A DNA stretch of 19,866 nucleotides from an uncultured bacterium (GTDB taxonomy: Bacteria > Cyanobacteriota > Vampirovibrionia > Gastranaerophilales > Gastranaerophilaceae): assembly GCA_900314375.1 (NCBI GenBank), contig OMVC01000107.1, positions 1 to 19,866 on the forward strand. Reading direction: 5' to 3'. Under the pieces are notes generated by a model. That model was not told the origin of the DNA. It saw nothing but the letters and a program-made list of their open reading frames with translations, and did not search any database. Numbering within the stretch: the stretch's first letter is position 1; each line of letters begins with the position of its first letter. Shown here piece by piece: positions 11,984 to 19,066 of the stretch. Position numbers and translations under genes: made by a program.

Positions 11984-13981
11984 ATGGCAAACGAGGTTGA
12001 AACAGCTGACAAAAAACAACCTGCACATAAAAAGTATGTGCTAAAAAAACGTGCGCCTCAAAAAACAAATTATAAAATAAATTATGAACAAGAACTTAAT
12101 TCCAAACAACTGGAAGCCGTTATGTCAAATGATGGCGCGTTGCTAGTCATAGCAGGAGCAGGTTCGGGGAAAACAAAGACTTTAACCTATCGTGTTGCAA
12201 GACTTATTGAAGACGGTGTAGCTCCTGAGAATATTTTGCTTTTAACTTTTACAAAAAAAGCCGCTCACGAAATGCTTTCCCGCGCGACGCTTGTTTTGGA
12301 TAATCGCTGCGAACGTGTCGCCGGCGGAACTTTTCACTCTTTTGCAAATATTATTTTAAGAAAATACGCATCTGCCCTAAAATTAAAAAATAATTATACA
12401 ATTATGGACAGAAGCGATTGTGAAGATGTAATAAATCACATTGTCGGACAGATGTTTCCCAAAAAAGAAAAACGATTCCCTAAAAAATCAACCATCCTTG
12501 AAATATATTCAAAAAGCGTTAATAAGGAAACTCCGACAAAAATTATTATAGAAAATGAATTTCCGCAGTTTGAACATTGTATTGACAAAATTATAGAAGT
12601 ACATAAGGCTTATGTAGTTTATAAACGCGAGAATTCAATACTTGACTATGATGATTTGCTTTTGTATTTAAAGCTTTTGCTTGAAAACAACGAAGGTTTA
12701 AGGCAAAAAATTTCGGGTGAATACAAGTATATAATGGTTGATGAGTATCAGGATACTAATACGCTTCAGGCTGATGTGATAAAACTTTTAGCATCGGTTC
12801 ATAAAAATATTATGGCAGTTGGGGATGATGCTCAGAGTATTTACGCTTTTCGCGGTGCTAATTATAAAAATATATTTGATTTTCCAAAATTATTTGATAA
12901 TACAAAAATTATAAAACTTGAGCAAAATTACAGAAGTACCCAAAATATTTTGGAATTAACAAATACAATTATCGGCAAGGCAAAAGAAAAATATGACAAA
13001 CAATTATTTTCTGAAATAGTTTCACCTGTTAAGCCTGCTTTAATTTGTGCTAAAAATACTCAAATGGAAGCAGAATTTATCTGCCAGCGCATACTGGAAT
13101 TGTTGGATGAAGATGTTGAATTGGGTGATATCTGTGTTTTGGCAAGAAATGCAAGGATGTCTTATTCTTTAGAAATAGAATTGTCAAAACGCGCAATACC
13201 TTTTCGCAAAGTCGGCGGTCCGAAATTTATGGAAACTGCGCATATAAAAGATATTGCGGCACATTTAAGAGTCCTTGTGAATCCTGATGATGTTATAAGC
13301 TTAACGAGAATTTTGCTATTATTAAGAGGAATCGGAAATTCTGCGGTTAATAATATAATTCCCGTAATCAAAGGTAATTTTAATCCTGATATAAAGCTTT
13401 TGCCGTCAAATAAAATGAACAGTCTTGCACCGTTATTAAAAGTTTTAGATAAAGAGCGTTCAAAAATTGCAACCAAAAAGCCTTCGGAAATTGTAGAAGA
13501 AATTATACATTACTATCGCCCGATTTTGAAAGATAAATATGATGATTTTTCAAAAAGGGAAAAGGATTTAGAGCATTTTCAATATTTATCGACCCAATAT
13601 TCGAATCTTGAGGATTTTATAAGCGATATGGCTCTTGAGCCTCCTGATGCCAGTGTTGAAGGTATGTATAAAAATAATTCAGACGATGATGCATTAACGA
13701 TTTCTACCATACATTCCGCAAAAGGTTTGGAATGGGACAGTGTATTTATAATTGGCGCGGTTGACGGAAGATTCCCGAGCGCATATTCTTTTAATTCGGA
13801 AGAAGAAATGGACGAGGAATTACGTTTGATGTATGTCGCTACAACACGCGCAAAAAATAATTTATATATTACATATCCTGTTGATATGTATGATTATTCA
13901 ATGCATATGGTATTATCAAAACCTTCAAGATTTTTAGACAATATTCCTGATGATATTTTAGAGCTTTGGGATATAGAATAA
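11984..13981 (+). CDS. UvrD/PcrA-family superfamily 1A DNA helicase
   Basis: A 665-aa helicase with all SF1A motifs: Q motif LNSKQLEAV (about 38-46), Walker A AGAGSGKT (57-64), Ia LTFTKKAAHEM, Walker B VDEYQDTN, III GDDAQSIYAFRGA, IV QNYRSTQNI, V TISTIHSAKGLEWDSVFI, VI RLMYVATTRAKN. It would unwind DNA 3'-5' in repair or replication restart. It is shorter than canonical UvrD/PcrA (about 720) and lacks the Lys/Gly-rich C-terminal tail that binds RNA polymerase. A basic 30-residue extension (KKYVLKKRAPQK) precedes the Q motif. Whether it is the main UvrD/PcrA or a Rep-like paralogue cannot be decided here. Confidence 0.93.
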   Translation: MANEVETADKKQPAHKKYVLKKRAPQKTNYKINYEQELNSKQLEAVMSNDGALLVIAGAGSGKTKTLTYRVARLIEDGVAPENILLLTFTKKAAHEMLSRATLVLDNRCERVAGGTFHSFANIILRKYASALKLKNNYTIMDRSDCEDVINHIVGQMFPKKEKRFPKKSTILEIYSKSVNKETPTKIIIENEFPQFEHCIDKIIEVHKAYVVYKRENSILDYDDLLLYLKLLLENNEGLRQKISGEYKYIMVDEYQDTNTLQADVIKLLASVHKNIMAVGDDAQSIYAFRGANYKNIFDFPKLFDNTKIIKLEQNYRSTQNILELTNTIIGKAKEKYDKQLFSEIVSPVKPALICAKNTQMEAEFICQRILELLDEDVELGDICVLARNARMSYSLEIELSKRAIPFRKVGGPKFMETAHIKDIAAHLRVLVNPDDVISLTRILLLLRGIGNSAVNNIIPVIKGNFNPDIKLLPSNKMNSLAPLLKVLDKERSKIATKKPSEIVEEIIHYYRPILKDKYDDFSKREKDLEHFQYLSTQYSNLEDFISDMALEPPDASVEGMYKNNSDDDALTISTIHSAKGLEWDSVFIIGAVDGRFPSAYSFNSEEEMDEELRLMYVATTRAKNNLYITYPVDMYDYSMHMVLSKPSRFLDNIPDDILELWDIE

Positions 13982-14002
13982 GATTTTACCTTGCGTTTTT
14001 AT

Positions 14003-14031
14003 TTGACAAGTTCGGCAAAATATGTTAAATT
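14003..14031 (+). promoter_or_regulatory. Promoter of the AGCS symporter
   Basis: A perfect TTGACA (14003-14008), 17-bp spacer ending in TGt, and TAAATT (14026-14031). The start is expected at about 14038. Confidence 0.75.
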
Positions 14032-14066
14032 TCACATAATTGTTGAGATTTGGGATACTAAAACGA

Positions 14067-15482
14067 ATGTTTACTACATTAGAAAATGATTTATACCCCG
14101 TTGTTGCGATGATAAATGAGTATTTATCAAATTATATTCTTGTATTTCTGCTGCTTGGTATCGGTATATGGTACACATTCAAGACAAAATTTGTTCAGGT
14201 ACGCCATTTTAAAGATGGCTTTACCAATATATTCTGTAATATTCACTTGTTTGAAAAAAATCATCCGCACAGTATGAGTTCTTTTCAATCCTTGGCAACA
14301 GCTATAGCCGGTCAAGTCGGCACAGGGAATATTGTAGGAGCTTCAGGAGCAATTTTAGCAGGCGGCCCCGGTGCAATTTTTTGGATGTGGGTAATCGCAT
14401 TTTTCGGAATGGCAACAATATATGCCGAAGCTACTTTAGCAGTAAAGACAAGAATTATCGGACAAGACGGCTCTATCAAGGGCGGACCTGTTTACTATAT
14501 TACAACAGCATTCAAAGGTGCGTTTGGCAAATTTATGGCAAATTTCTTTGCTATTGCAATAATACTTGCACTTGGGTTTATGGGTTGTATGGTTCAGGCT
14601 AACTCAATCGGGTTCAGTATGCAATCAGCGTTCGGAATTCCTGCATGGATTGTAGGAATTTTTCTTGTTATAGTATGTTTTATAATTTTTATCGGCGGCA
14701 TAAAGCGTTTAGCGTCTGTAACGGAAAAAATAGTCCCCATTATGGCGGTATTTTTTATAATAGGCGGCTTGGCTGTTTTAGCCGCAAGAATAAAATATAT
14801 TCCTGAAACATTCGCAATGATAATAAATTATGCATTTCACCCCGAAGCGATAATCGGAGGCAGTTTTGGGTATGCTATTAAAACAGCATTAAGCCAGGGT
14901 GCAAAACGCGGATTATTTTCTAATGAAGCCGGTATGGGTTCAACTCCCCATGCTCACGCACTTGCTAATGTAAAAGAACCGCACCATCAAGGTTGTATTG
15001 CAATGCTCGGAGTATTCCTTGATACATTTGTCATACTTACGTTAAATGCTCTTGTAATTATTTCTACGATGTACACTACGGATGGACCGTTGCATGGCGG
15101 ATACAACGGTGCTTTAACAGAAATTTACACAAAAACTAACCTTGTACAATACGCTTTCGGTTCTGTTTTTGGAGAAAGTTTTGGCTCAATATTTGTTGCG
15201 ATATGCCTTTTGTTTTTCGCTTTTTCGACAATACTTAGCTGGAATTTGTTTGGTAAAATAAATTCCCTATATTTGTTTGGCAATAAACATCCAAAATTGG
15301 CAGTAAATATTTACACATTGATTTCGATATGTTTTATTATGTTTGGAACACTTGTTTCAAGCGACTTTGTTTGGGAATTGACCGATATGTTTAACAATTT
15401 GATGGTTGTTCCAAACGTAATAGCCCTGTTTGCACTAACCGGCATTGTTACCCAAATTGTAAATCGAAAAAATTTTAATTAA
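14067..15482 (+). CDS. AGCS-family alanine/glycine:sodium symporter
   Basis: A 471-aa inner-membrane transporter with about eleven hydrophobic helices that imports alanine or glycine with Na+. The family signatures are clear: IAGQVGTGNIVGASGAILAGGPGAIFWMW, FGMATIYAEATLAVKTR, GPVYYIT, LSQGAKRGLFSNEAGMGSTPHAHA, and FSTILSWNLFG near the C-terminus. I prefer ATG 14067 (MFTTLENDLYPV), as homologues start just before the first helix; a TTG at 14040 in the same frame would sit 2 nt from the predicted transcription start. No strong Shine-Dalgarno sequence precedes either. The gene is monocistronic. Substrate is inferred from the family. Confidence 0.92.
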   Translation: MFTTLENDLYPVVAMINEYLSNYILVFLLLGIGIWYTFKTKFVQVRHFKDGFTNIFCNIHLFEKNHPHSMSSFQSLATAIAGQVGTGNIVGASGAILAGGPGAIFWMWVIAFFGMATIYAEATLAVKTRIIGQDGSIKGGPVYYITTAFKGAFGKFMANFFAIAIILALGFMGCMVQANSIGFSMQSAFGIPAWIVGIFLVIVCFIIFIGGIKRLASVTEKIVPIMAVFFIIGGLAVLAARIKYIPETFAMIINYAFHPEAIIGGSFGYAIKTALSQGAKRGLFSNEAGMGSTPHAHALANVKEPHHQGCIAMLGVFLDTFVILTLNALVIISTMYTTDGPLHGGYNGALTEIYTKTNLVQYAFGSVFGESFGSIFVAICLLFFAFSTILSWNLFGKINSLYLFGNKHPKLAVNIYTLISICFIMFGTLVSSDFVWELTDMFNNLMVVPNVIALFALTGIVTQIVNRKNFN

Positions 15483-15500
15483 TGTACAATAAAAGGAGGA

Positions 15501-15529
15501 ATCTGCCGCAGAGAGCACATGCGGCAGAT
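15501..15529 (+). other. GC-rich hairpin after the symporter
   Basis: ATCTGCCGC (15501-15509) and GCGGCAGAT (15521-15529) form a perfect 9-bp stem with an 11-nt loop, immediately preceded by AAAAGGAGGA. There is no T-tract directly after it (a short TTTTT is 22 nt further), so it is not a clean intrinsic terminator. It may protect the 3' end of the symporter mRNA or act as a structured element. The remaining spacer to 15661 is AT-rich and empty apart from the next promoter. Confidence 0.6.
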
Positions 15530-15631
15530 GGGATAGAGAAACATAAATTGTTTTTATAAAATCTATTACATATTATTTATAGCATGTGTGAATGTCAAAA
15601 ACGGGCGTATTAAAAATAAAAAAAATAATGT

Positions 15632-15654
15632 TATAATAATATAAAAATAGGAGG
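15632..15654 (+). promoter_or_regulatory. Nitroreductase -10 box and ribosome-binding site
   Basis: TATAAT (15632-15637) followed by AGGAGG (15649-15654), 7 nt before ATG 15662. Confidence 0.65.
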
Positions 15655-15661
15655 ATATGTT

Positions 15662-16174
15662 ATGAGCTTTACAGAATTGGCACACGAAAGATATTCTTGC
15701 AGAATGTTTTCTGATAAGAAAGTTGAGCAGGAAAAAATAGAAAAAATAATAGAGGTTGGTATGGCAGCGCCAACGGCAGTCAACGCGCAGCCTGTAAAAA
15801 TCTGGGTAATGAATACCCCTGAAAGTGTTGCAAAAGTCGCAAAAGCAACAAATTATACATTTAAAGCACAAACAATTTTTGCCGTTGGTGCTTCAAAAGA
15901 AAACGGTTGGGTAAGACCTTTTGATAATAAAATATTTAGTGAAATTGACGCAACAATTGTTGCAACGCACATGATGCTTGAAATACATGACTTAGGTTTA
16001 GGTACAACCTGGGTGGGATATTTTGACCCTGCAAAATTGCAAGAGCAGTTTCCACAGATGAAAGAATATGATATTGTCGGGTTATTTCCGACGGGATATC
16101 CGTCAGATGATGCAAAACCGTCTCCAAGACATACGGAGTCAAAACCAGAAAGCGAAATGGTTGAGATTTTATAA
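15662..16174 (+). CDS. Nitroreductase-family FMN-dependent oxidoreductase
   Basis: A 170-aa flavoprotein of the nitroreductase superfamily, cytoplasmic, using NAD(P)H. The N-terminal HERYSCRMFSDKKV is the RxSxRxF FMN-phosphate-binding motif, MAAPTAVNAQPVKIWV the classic APSxxNxQPW-like stretch, and the C-terminal LGTTWVGYFDP...VGLFPTGYPSDDAKPSPR the second FMN-binding region with the GYP motif. It is at the short end for the family, as in the compact clostridial-type members. The substrate cannot be inferred. It has its own promoter and a shared terminator with the radical SAM gene. Confidence 0.9.
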   Translation: MSFTELAHERYSCRMFSDKKVEQEKIEKIIEVGMAAPTAVNAQPVKIWVMNTPESVAKVAKATNYTFKAQTIFAVGASKENGWVRPFDNKIFSEIDATIVATHMMLEIHDLGLGTTWVGYFDPAKLQEQFPQMKEYDIVGLFPTGYPSDDAKPSPRHTESKPESEMVEIL

Positions 16175-16209
16175 AAAAAGAAGCCTACAAATTTATTTGT
16201 AGGCTTTTT
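16175..16209. terminator. Bidirectional terminator overlapping the radical SAM stop codon
   Basis: AAGCCTACAAA (16181-16191) and TTTGTAGGCTT (16196-16206) form a perfect 11-bp stem with a TTTA loop, with A7 before and T5 after. On the minus strand one stem arm encodes the last residues (KAYK) of the radical SAM protein and the TAA stop falls in the loop/stem boundary. Confidence 0.9.
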
Positions 16210-17209
16210 CGTATACTCCGTCAACGGGAACTTGGCAGAACTTGCATCTGCCGTATTTGTCAATATTGTATTCAAGCAAATGGTAACCGTTCCTTAATAT
16301 GACAGCTTCATTACAATTCCTGCAATACGTAGTTGAGGTTTCGGTATTGGTTAAATTCCCCGTATAAACGTATTTTAGTCCAACTTCTTTTGCTATATCA
16401 TAAGCTCGCAAAAGTGTTTCAAATTTTGTTGCACTTCTTTTGTCAAATTTGTATTGAGGGAAAAATGCACTAAAATGAAGCGGAATACTATCCCCAAGAT
16501 GCGTAATTATCCACTCACATTCATTTTTAATCATTTCATCGTAATCGTTTTCGCCTTCTATTAAAAGGGTGGTCAATTCTACATGACATGGAGTTTCTTT
16601 TACCACATATTCGATTGTATCGAGGACGGGCTGCAACTTTGCAAGACAGTTTTTTTTATAAAATTCTTCACTAAATCCTTTTAAATCAATATTTGCAGCA
16701 TCCATATATTGAAAAAACTCCTTTGCAGGTTCAGGGTTTATGAATCCTGATGTGACTGCGACGGTTTTTATCCCCTGAGTTTGACATAATTTAGCTGTGT
16801 CTATCGCATATTCAAAAAATATTATCGGGTCGTTGTATGTAAAAGCAACGCTTTTGCAGTTATATTGTTTCGCAATCTCTACAATTTCTTGTGGGGTATT
16901 TTTGTTTAAGGACGATACATCAGCTTTGGATTTTGAAATATGCCAATTTTGACAAAACAAACAACCCATATTACAACCCAAAGTTCCAAAAGACAGAACC
17001 CCGCTTGTCGGATAAAATTGATATAACGGTTTTTTCTCAATCGGGTCTATAGCAAGTCCGGTGTTAAAACCGTATGTTGTCAACACAATTTCTCCATTCT
17101 TATTTTTTCTGACATGACAAAAGCCTTCCTGCCCATCCGATAAAATACAATTTCGAGGACATATTGTACACTGAACTTTGCCGTTTTGTAATATATTTTG
17201 ATATTTCAT
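16193..17209 (-). CDS. AmmeMemoRadiSam-system radical SAM enzyme
   Basis: A 338-aa radical SAM protein of the group related to pyruvate-formate-lyase activating enzyme that co-occurs with MEMO and AMMECR1 (AmmeMemoRadiSam system). The 4Fe-4S site is C79xxxC83xxC86 in LGCNMGCLFCQNWHIS. An N-terminal Cys cluster (CTICPRNC, C31) and a C-terminal zinc-ribbon-like pair (CRNC...CKFC) flank the barrel. Conserved blocks include AFTYNDPIIFFEY and NIDLKGFSEEFY. ATG 17209 has no Shine-Dalgarno sequence; a TATAAT box ends 7 nt before it, implying a leaderless mRNA. It is divergent from the MEMO-AMMECR1 gene with only 21 bp between the start codons. The substrate of the system is not known to me. Confidence 0.92.
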   Translation of the reverse strand: MKYQNILQNGKVQCTICPRNCILSDGQEGFCHVRKNKNGEIVLTTYGFNTGLAIDPIEKKPLYQFYPTSGVLSFGTLGCNMGCLFCQNWHISKSKADVSSLNKNTPQEIVEIAKQYNCKSVAFTYNDPIIFFEYAIDTAKLCQTQGIKTVAVTSGFINPEPAKEFFQYMDAANIDLKGFSEEFYKKNCLAKLQPVLDTIEYVVKETPCHVELTTLLIEGENDYDEMIKNECEWIITHLGDSIPLHFSAFFPQYKFDKRSATKFETLLRAYDIAKEVGLKYVYTGNLTNTETSTTYCRNCNEAVILRNGYHLLEYNIDKYGRCKFCQVPVDGVYEKAYK

Positions 17210-17215
17210 AAAAAA

Positions 17216-17225
17216 TATTATAATA
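17216..17225. promoter_or_regulatory. Palindromic shared -10 box for two divergent leaderless genes
   Basis: TATTATAATA (17216-17225) contains TATAAT on the + strand (17219-17224), ending 6 nt before ATG 17231, and TATAAT on the minus strand (17222-17217), ending 7 nt before ATG 17209. Neither gene has a Shine-Dalgarno sequence. A TTGATA on the + strand (17198-17203) is a possible -35 with a short 15-bp spacer. Confidence 0.6.
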
Positions 17226-17230
17226 CTGTT

Positions 17231-18571
17231 ATGGAGAAAATAAAAGATTCATCAATTGCAGGAAGTTTTTATCCTGCCGATAAAGAGGAATTAATAAACC
17301 TTATTGAAGGCTTTAAAAATGCCAATAAAAATTATTATGAGTTATCTGCTCGTGCGGTTATTGTTCCGCATGCAGGGCTGATTTTTTCGGGGCGTTTGGC
17401 TTATGAAGGAATAAATCAACTGGATAAGAATATTAAAAATCTCTTTATCTTTGCACCTGCGCATGCCGTAGGTTTTGAAGGGTTGGCTTTAACAGGTTAT
17501 GACAAATGGCAAACACCGTTAGGCGAAATCCCTATAAATCAGGTAATATGTGACGATATCGCACAAAATTACGGGGCAAATTTTAATGATGATGCGCATG
17601 AACCTGAACACTCAATAGAAATTCAAATACCAATTATTCAAAGCGTGTTTAATGATATCAATATTGTACCGATTTTAATAGGACGCGAAAATTTTGAAGT
17701 AGTAGGGCAAATAATAGAAGAATATTACCAAGATCCTGAAAACGGTTTTATAATCTCTTCCGATTTAAGTCATTTTTTAACTGATGAAGAAGCAAAAAAG
17801 CTAGACAATACTACAGCTCAAATGATTGAAACCGGTGAGTTAAACGGGTTTAGATACGATCAAGCATGCGGGGCTTTGGGTATAGCAGGTTTGGTAGATT
17901 TCGCAAATCGTAAAGGGTTTTCGCTTATCAGAATTGATATGACAAATTCCGGTGAAGTTACAGAGGATAAAACAAGAGTTGTAGGTTATGGCTGCTGGTT
18001 TTTATATGAAGGCGATAAAAACCAATTTATAAAAAAATATTATTCTGATGCTTTAATTTCTCTTGTGCATCTGGTAATTGAATCAAAAATAAAATCAACA
18101 AACGTAACAGTTAATTATCCGCAAGTATTGGATGAATTTGGTGCATGCTTTGTTACTTTGGAAAAATTCGGACAATTAAGAGGTTGTATCGGGTCAATTA
18201 TCGCTCATCAACCTTTGATAAATGACTTGATAGCTCATTCGAGTGATGCGGCATTTAATGATTATAGATTTAATCCCGTAACAGAAGATGAATTAAATGA
18301 TTTAAAGGTTTCAATTTCCATTCTGACTGCTCCAAAAGCTATTGAATTTGATGGGGAACAGGATTTATTGAATAAAATCGTACCGAATAAAGACGGGATT
18401 ATAATTAGGGATGGCGATTATCAGGCAGTTTATTTGCCTTCAGTATGGGAGCAATTGCCGGACAAAGCGGAATTTTTAAACTCTTTGAAAGTTAAAGCAG
18501 GCTTAAGTGCGAATTATTTTTCAGATACTCTTGAAGCTTACAGGTATGAAACAGTTTATATAAAAGAATAA
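17231..18571 (+). CDS. MEMO1-AMMECR1 fusion protein (AmmeMemoRadiSam system)
   Basis: A 446-aa fusion of two domains usually encoded separately or fused in this system. Residues 1 to about 268 are MEMO-like (related to extradiol dioxygenases): IAGSFYPADKEEL, VIVPHAGLIFSG, FAPAHAVGFEG, EPEHSIEIQIP and SSDLSHFL, with the His residues expected for a metal site. From about 275 an AMMECR1 domain follows: FGACFVTLEKFGQLRGCIGS, PLINDLIAHSSDAAFNDYRF, LNDLKVSISILT. ATG 17231 is chosen over TTG 17198, which lies upstream of the -10 box. The gene is divergent from the radical SAM partner. The system is conserved in many prokaryotes; its reaction cannot be inferred here. Confidence 0.93.
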   Translation: MEKIKDSSIAGSFYPADKEELINLIEGFKNANKNYYELSARAVIVPHAGLIFSGRLAYEGINQLDKNIKNLFIFAPAHAVGFEGLALTGYDKWQTPLGEIPINQVICDDIAQNYGANFNDDAHEPEHSIEIQIPIIQSVFNDINIVPILIGRENFEVVGQIIEEYYQDPENGFIISSDLSHFLTDEEAKKLDNTTAQMIETGELNGFRYDQACGALGIAGLVDFANRKGFSLIRIDMTNSGEVTEDKTRVVGYGCWFLYEGDKNQFIKKYYSDALISLVHLVIESKIKSTNVTVNYPQVLDEFGACFVTLEKFGQLRGCIGSIIAHQPLINDLIAHSSDAAFNDYRFNPVTEDELNDLKVSISILTAPKAIEFDGEQDLLNKIVPNKDGIIIRDGDYQAVYLPSVWEQLPDKAEFLNSLKVKAGLSANYFSDTLEAYRYETVYIKE

Positions 18572-18634
18572 TAAATTGAATAATTTAATATATATATATG
18601 AGGTATTTTTTTTTCAACCTGATAATATTATTAT

Positions 18635-18985
18635 ATGGAAAATGTAATTGCAGATTTTAATAATTTTATTAATACAATAGTTTCAAACGGTTGGACAGAA
18701 ATTATAATTTTTGCTTTGATTGCCGGAGCTATAATATGGCTCTATAATGCGGGGCAAGGCATATATAAGGAAATGAGCTTGAAATATAATCCTGTAATTG
18801 CAGCAATATTAGCAGTTATGGCTGCATTTGTCGATTTAATTCAACCAAACAGATATCGTGCAAGAACTGCACAAGATATAATAATTCAGTTCGGAACGGT
18901 GATAGTTGCTATACTGTTTGCTATTATAATAATTATTCTAATAATGTCTAATTCAGATGTTGTATCAAAAATTTTGCACGGATAA
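18635..18985 (+). CDS. Hypothetical 116-aa membrane protein
   Basis: I do not recognise this protein. It has three hydrophobic segments: about 22-38 (IIIFALIAGAIIWLYNA), about 54-68 (VIAAILAVMAAFVDLI) and about 85-106 (FGTVIVAILFAIIIIILIM). A basic loop (NRYRARTAQD, about 72-81) suggests its middle loop is cytoplasmic. No Shine-Dalgarno sequence precedes ATG 18635; TAATAT (18623-18628) ends 6 nt upstream, again a leaderless arrangement. It follows MEMO-AMMECR1 by 63 bp, but a shared transcript is not evident. Confidence 0.72.
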   Translation: MENVIADFNNFINTIVSNGWTEIIIFALIAGAIIWLYNAGQGIYKEMSLKYNPVIAAILAVMAAFVDLIQPNRYRARTAQDIIIQFGTVIVAILFAIIIIILIMSNSDVVSKILHG

Positions 18986-19027
18986 TATCAAGTTTTTATA
19001 AAGATTATAATAACAAATATAATAATC

Positions 19028-19058
19028 TGCTATACTGGTAGTAGATATTTTAGGAGTA
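19028..19058 (+). promoter_or_regulatory. Promoter and ribosome-binding site of the WG-repeat gene
   Basis: TGcTATACT (19028-19036) is an extended -10 element; AGGAG (19052-19056) lies 10 nt before ATG 19067. The leader of about 24 nt contrasts with the leaderless genes nearby. Confidence 0.65.
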
Positions 19059-19066
19059 TTTTGTTT

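Noticed and set aside
13162..13476. A 104-aa minus-strand ORF inside the helicase gene
   Set aside because: It is a shadow of the strongly conserved helicase frame with no start signals.
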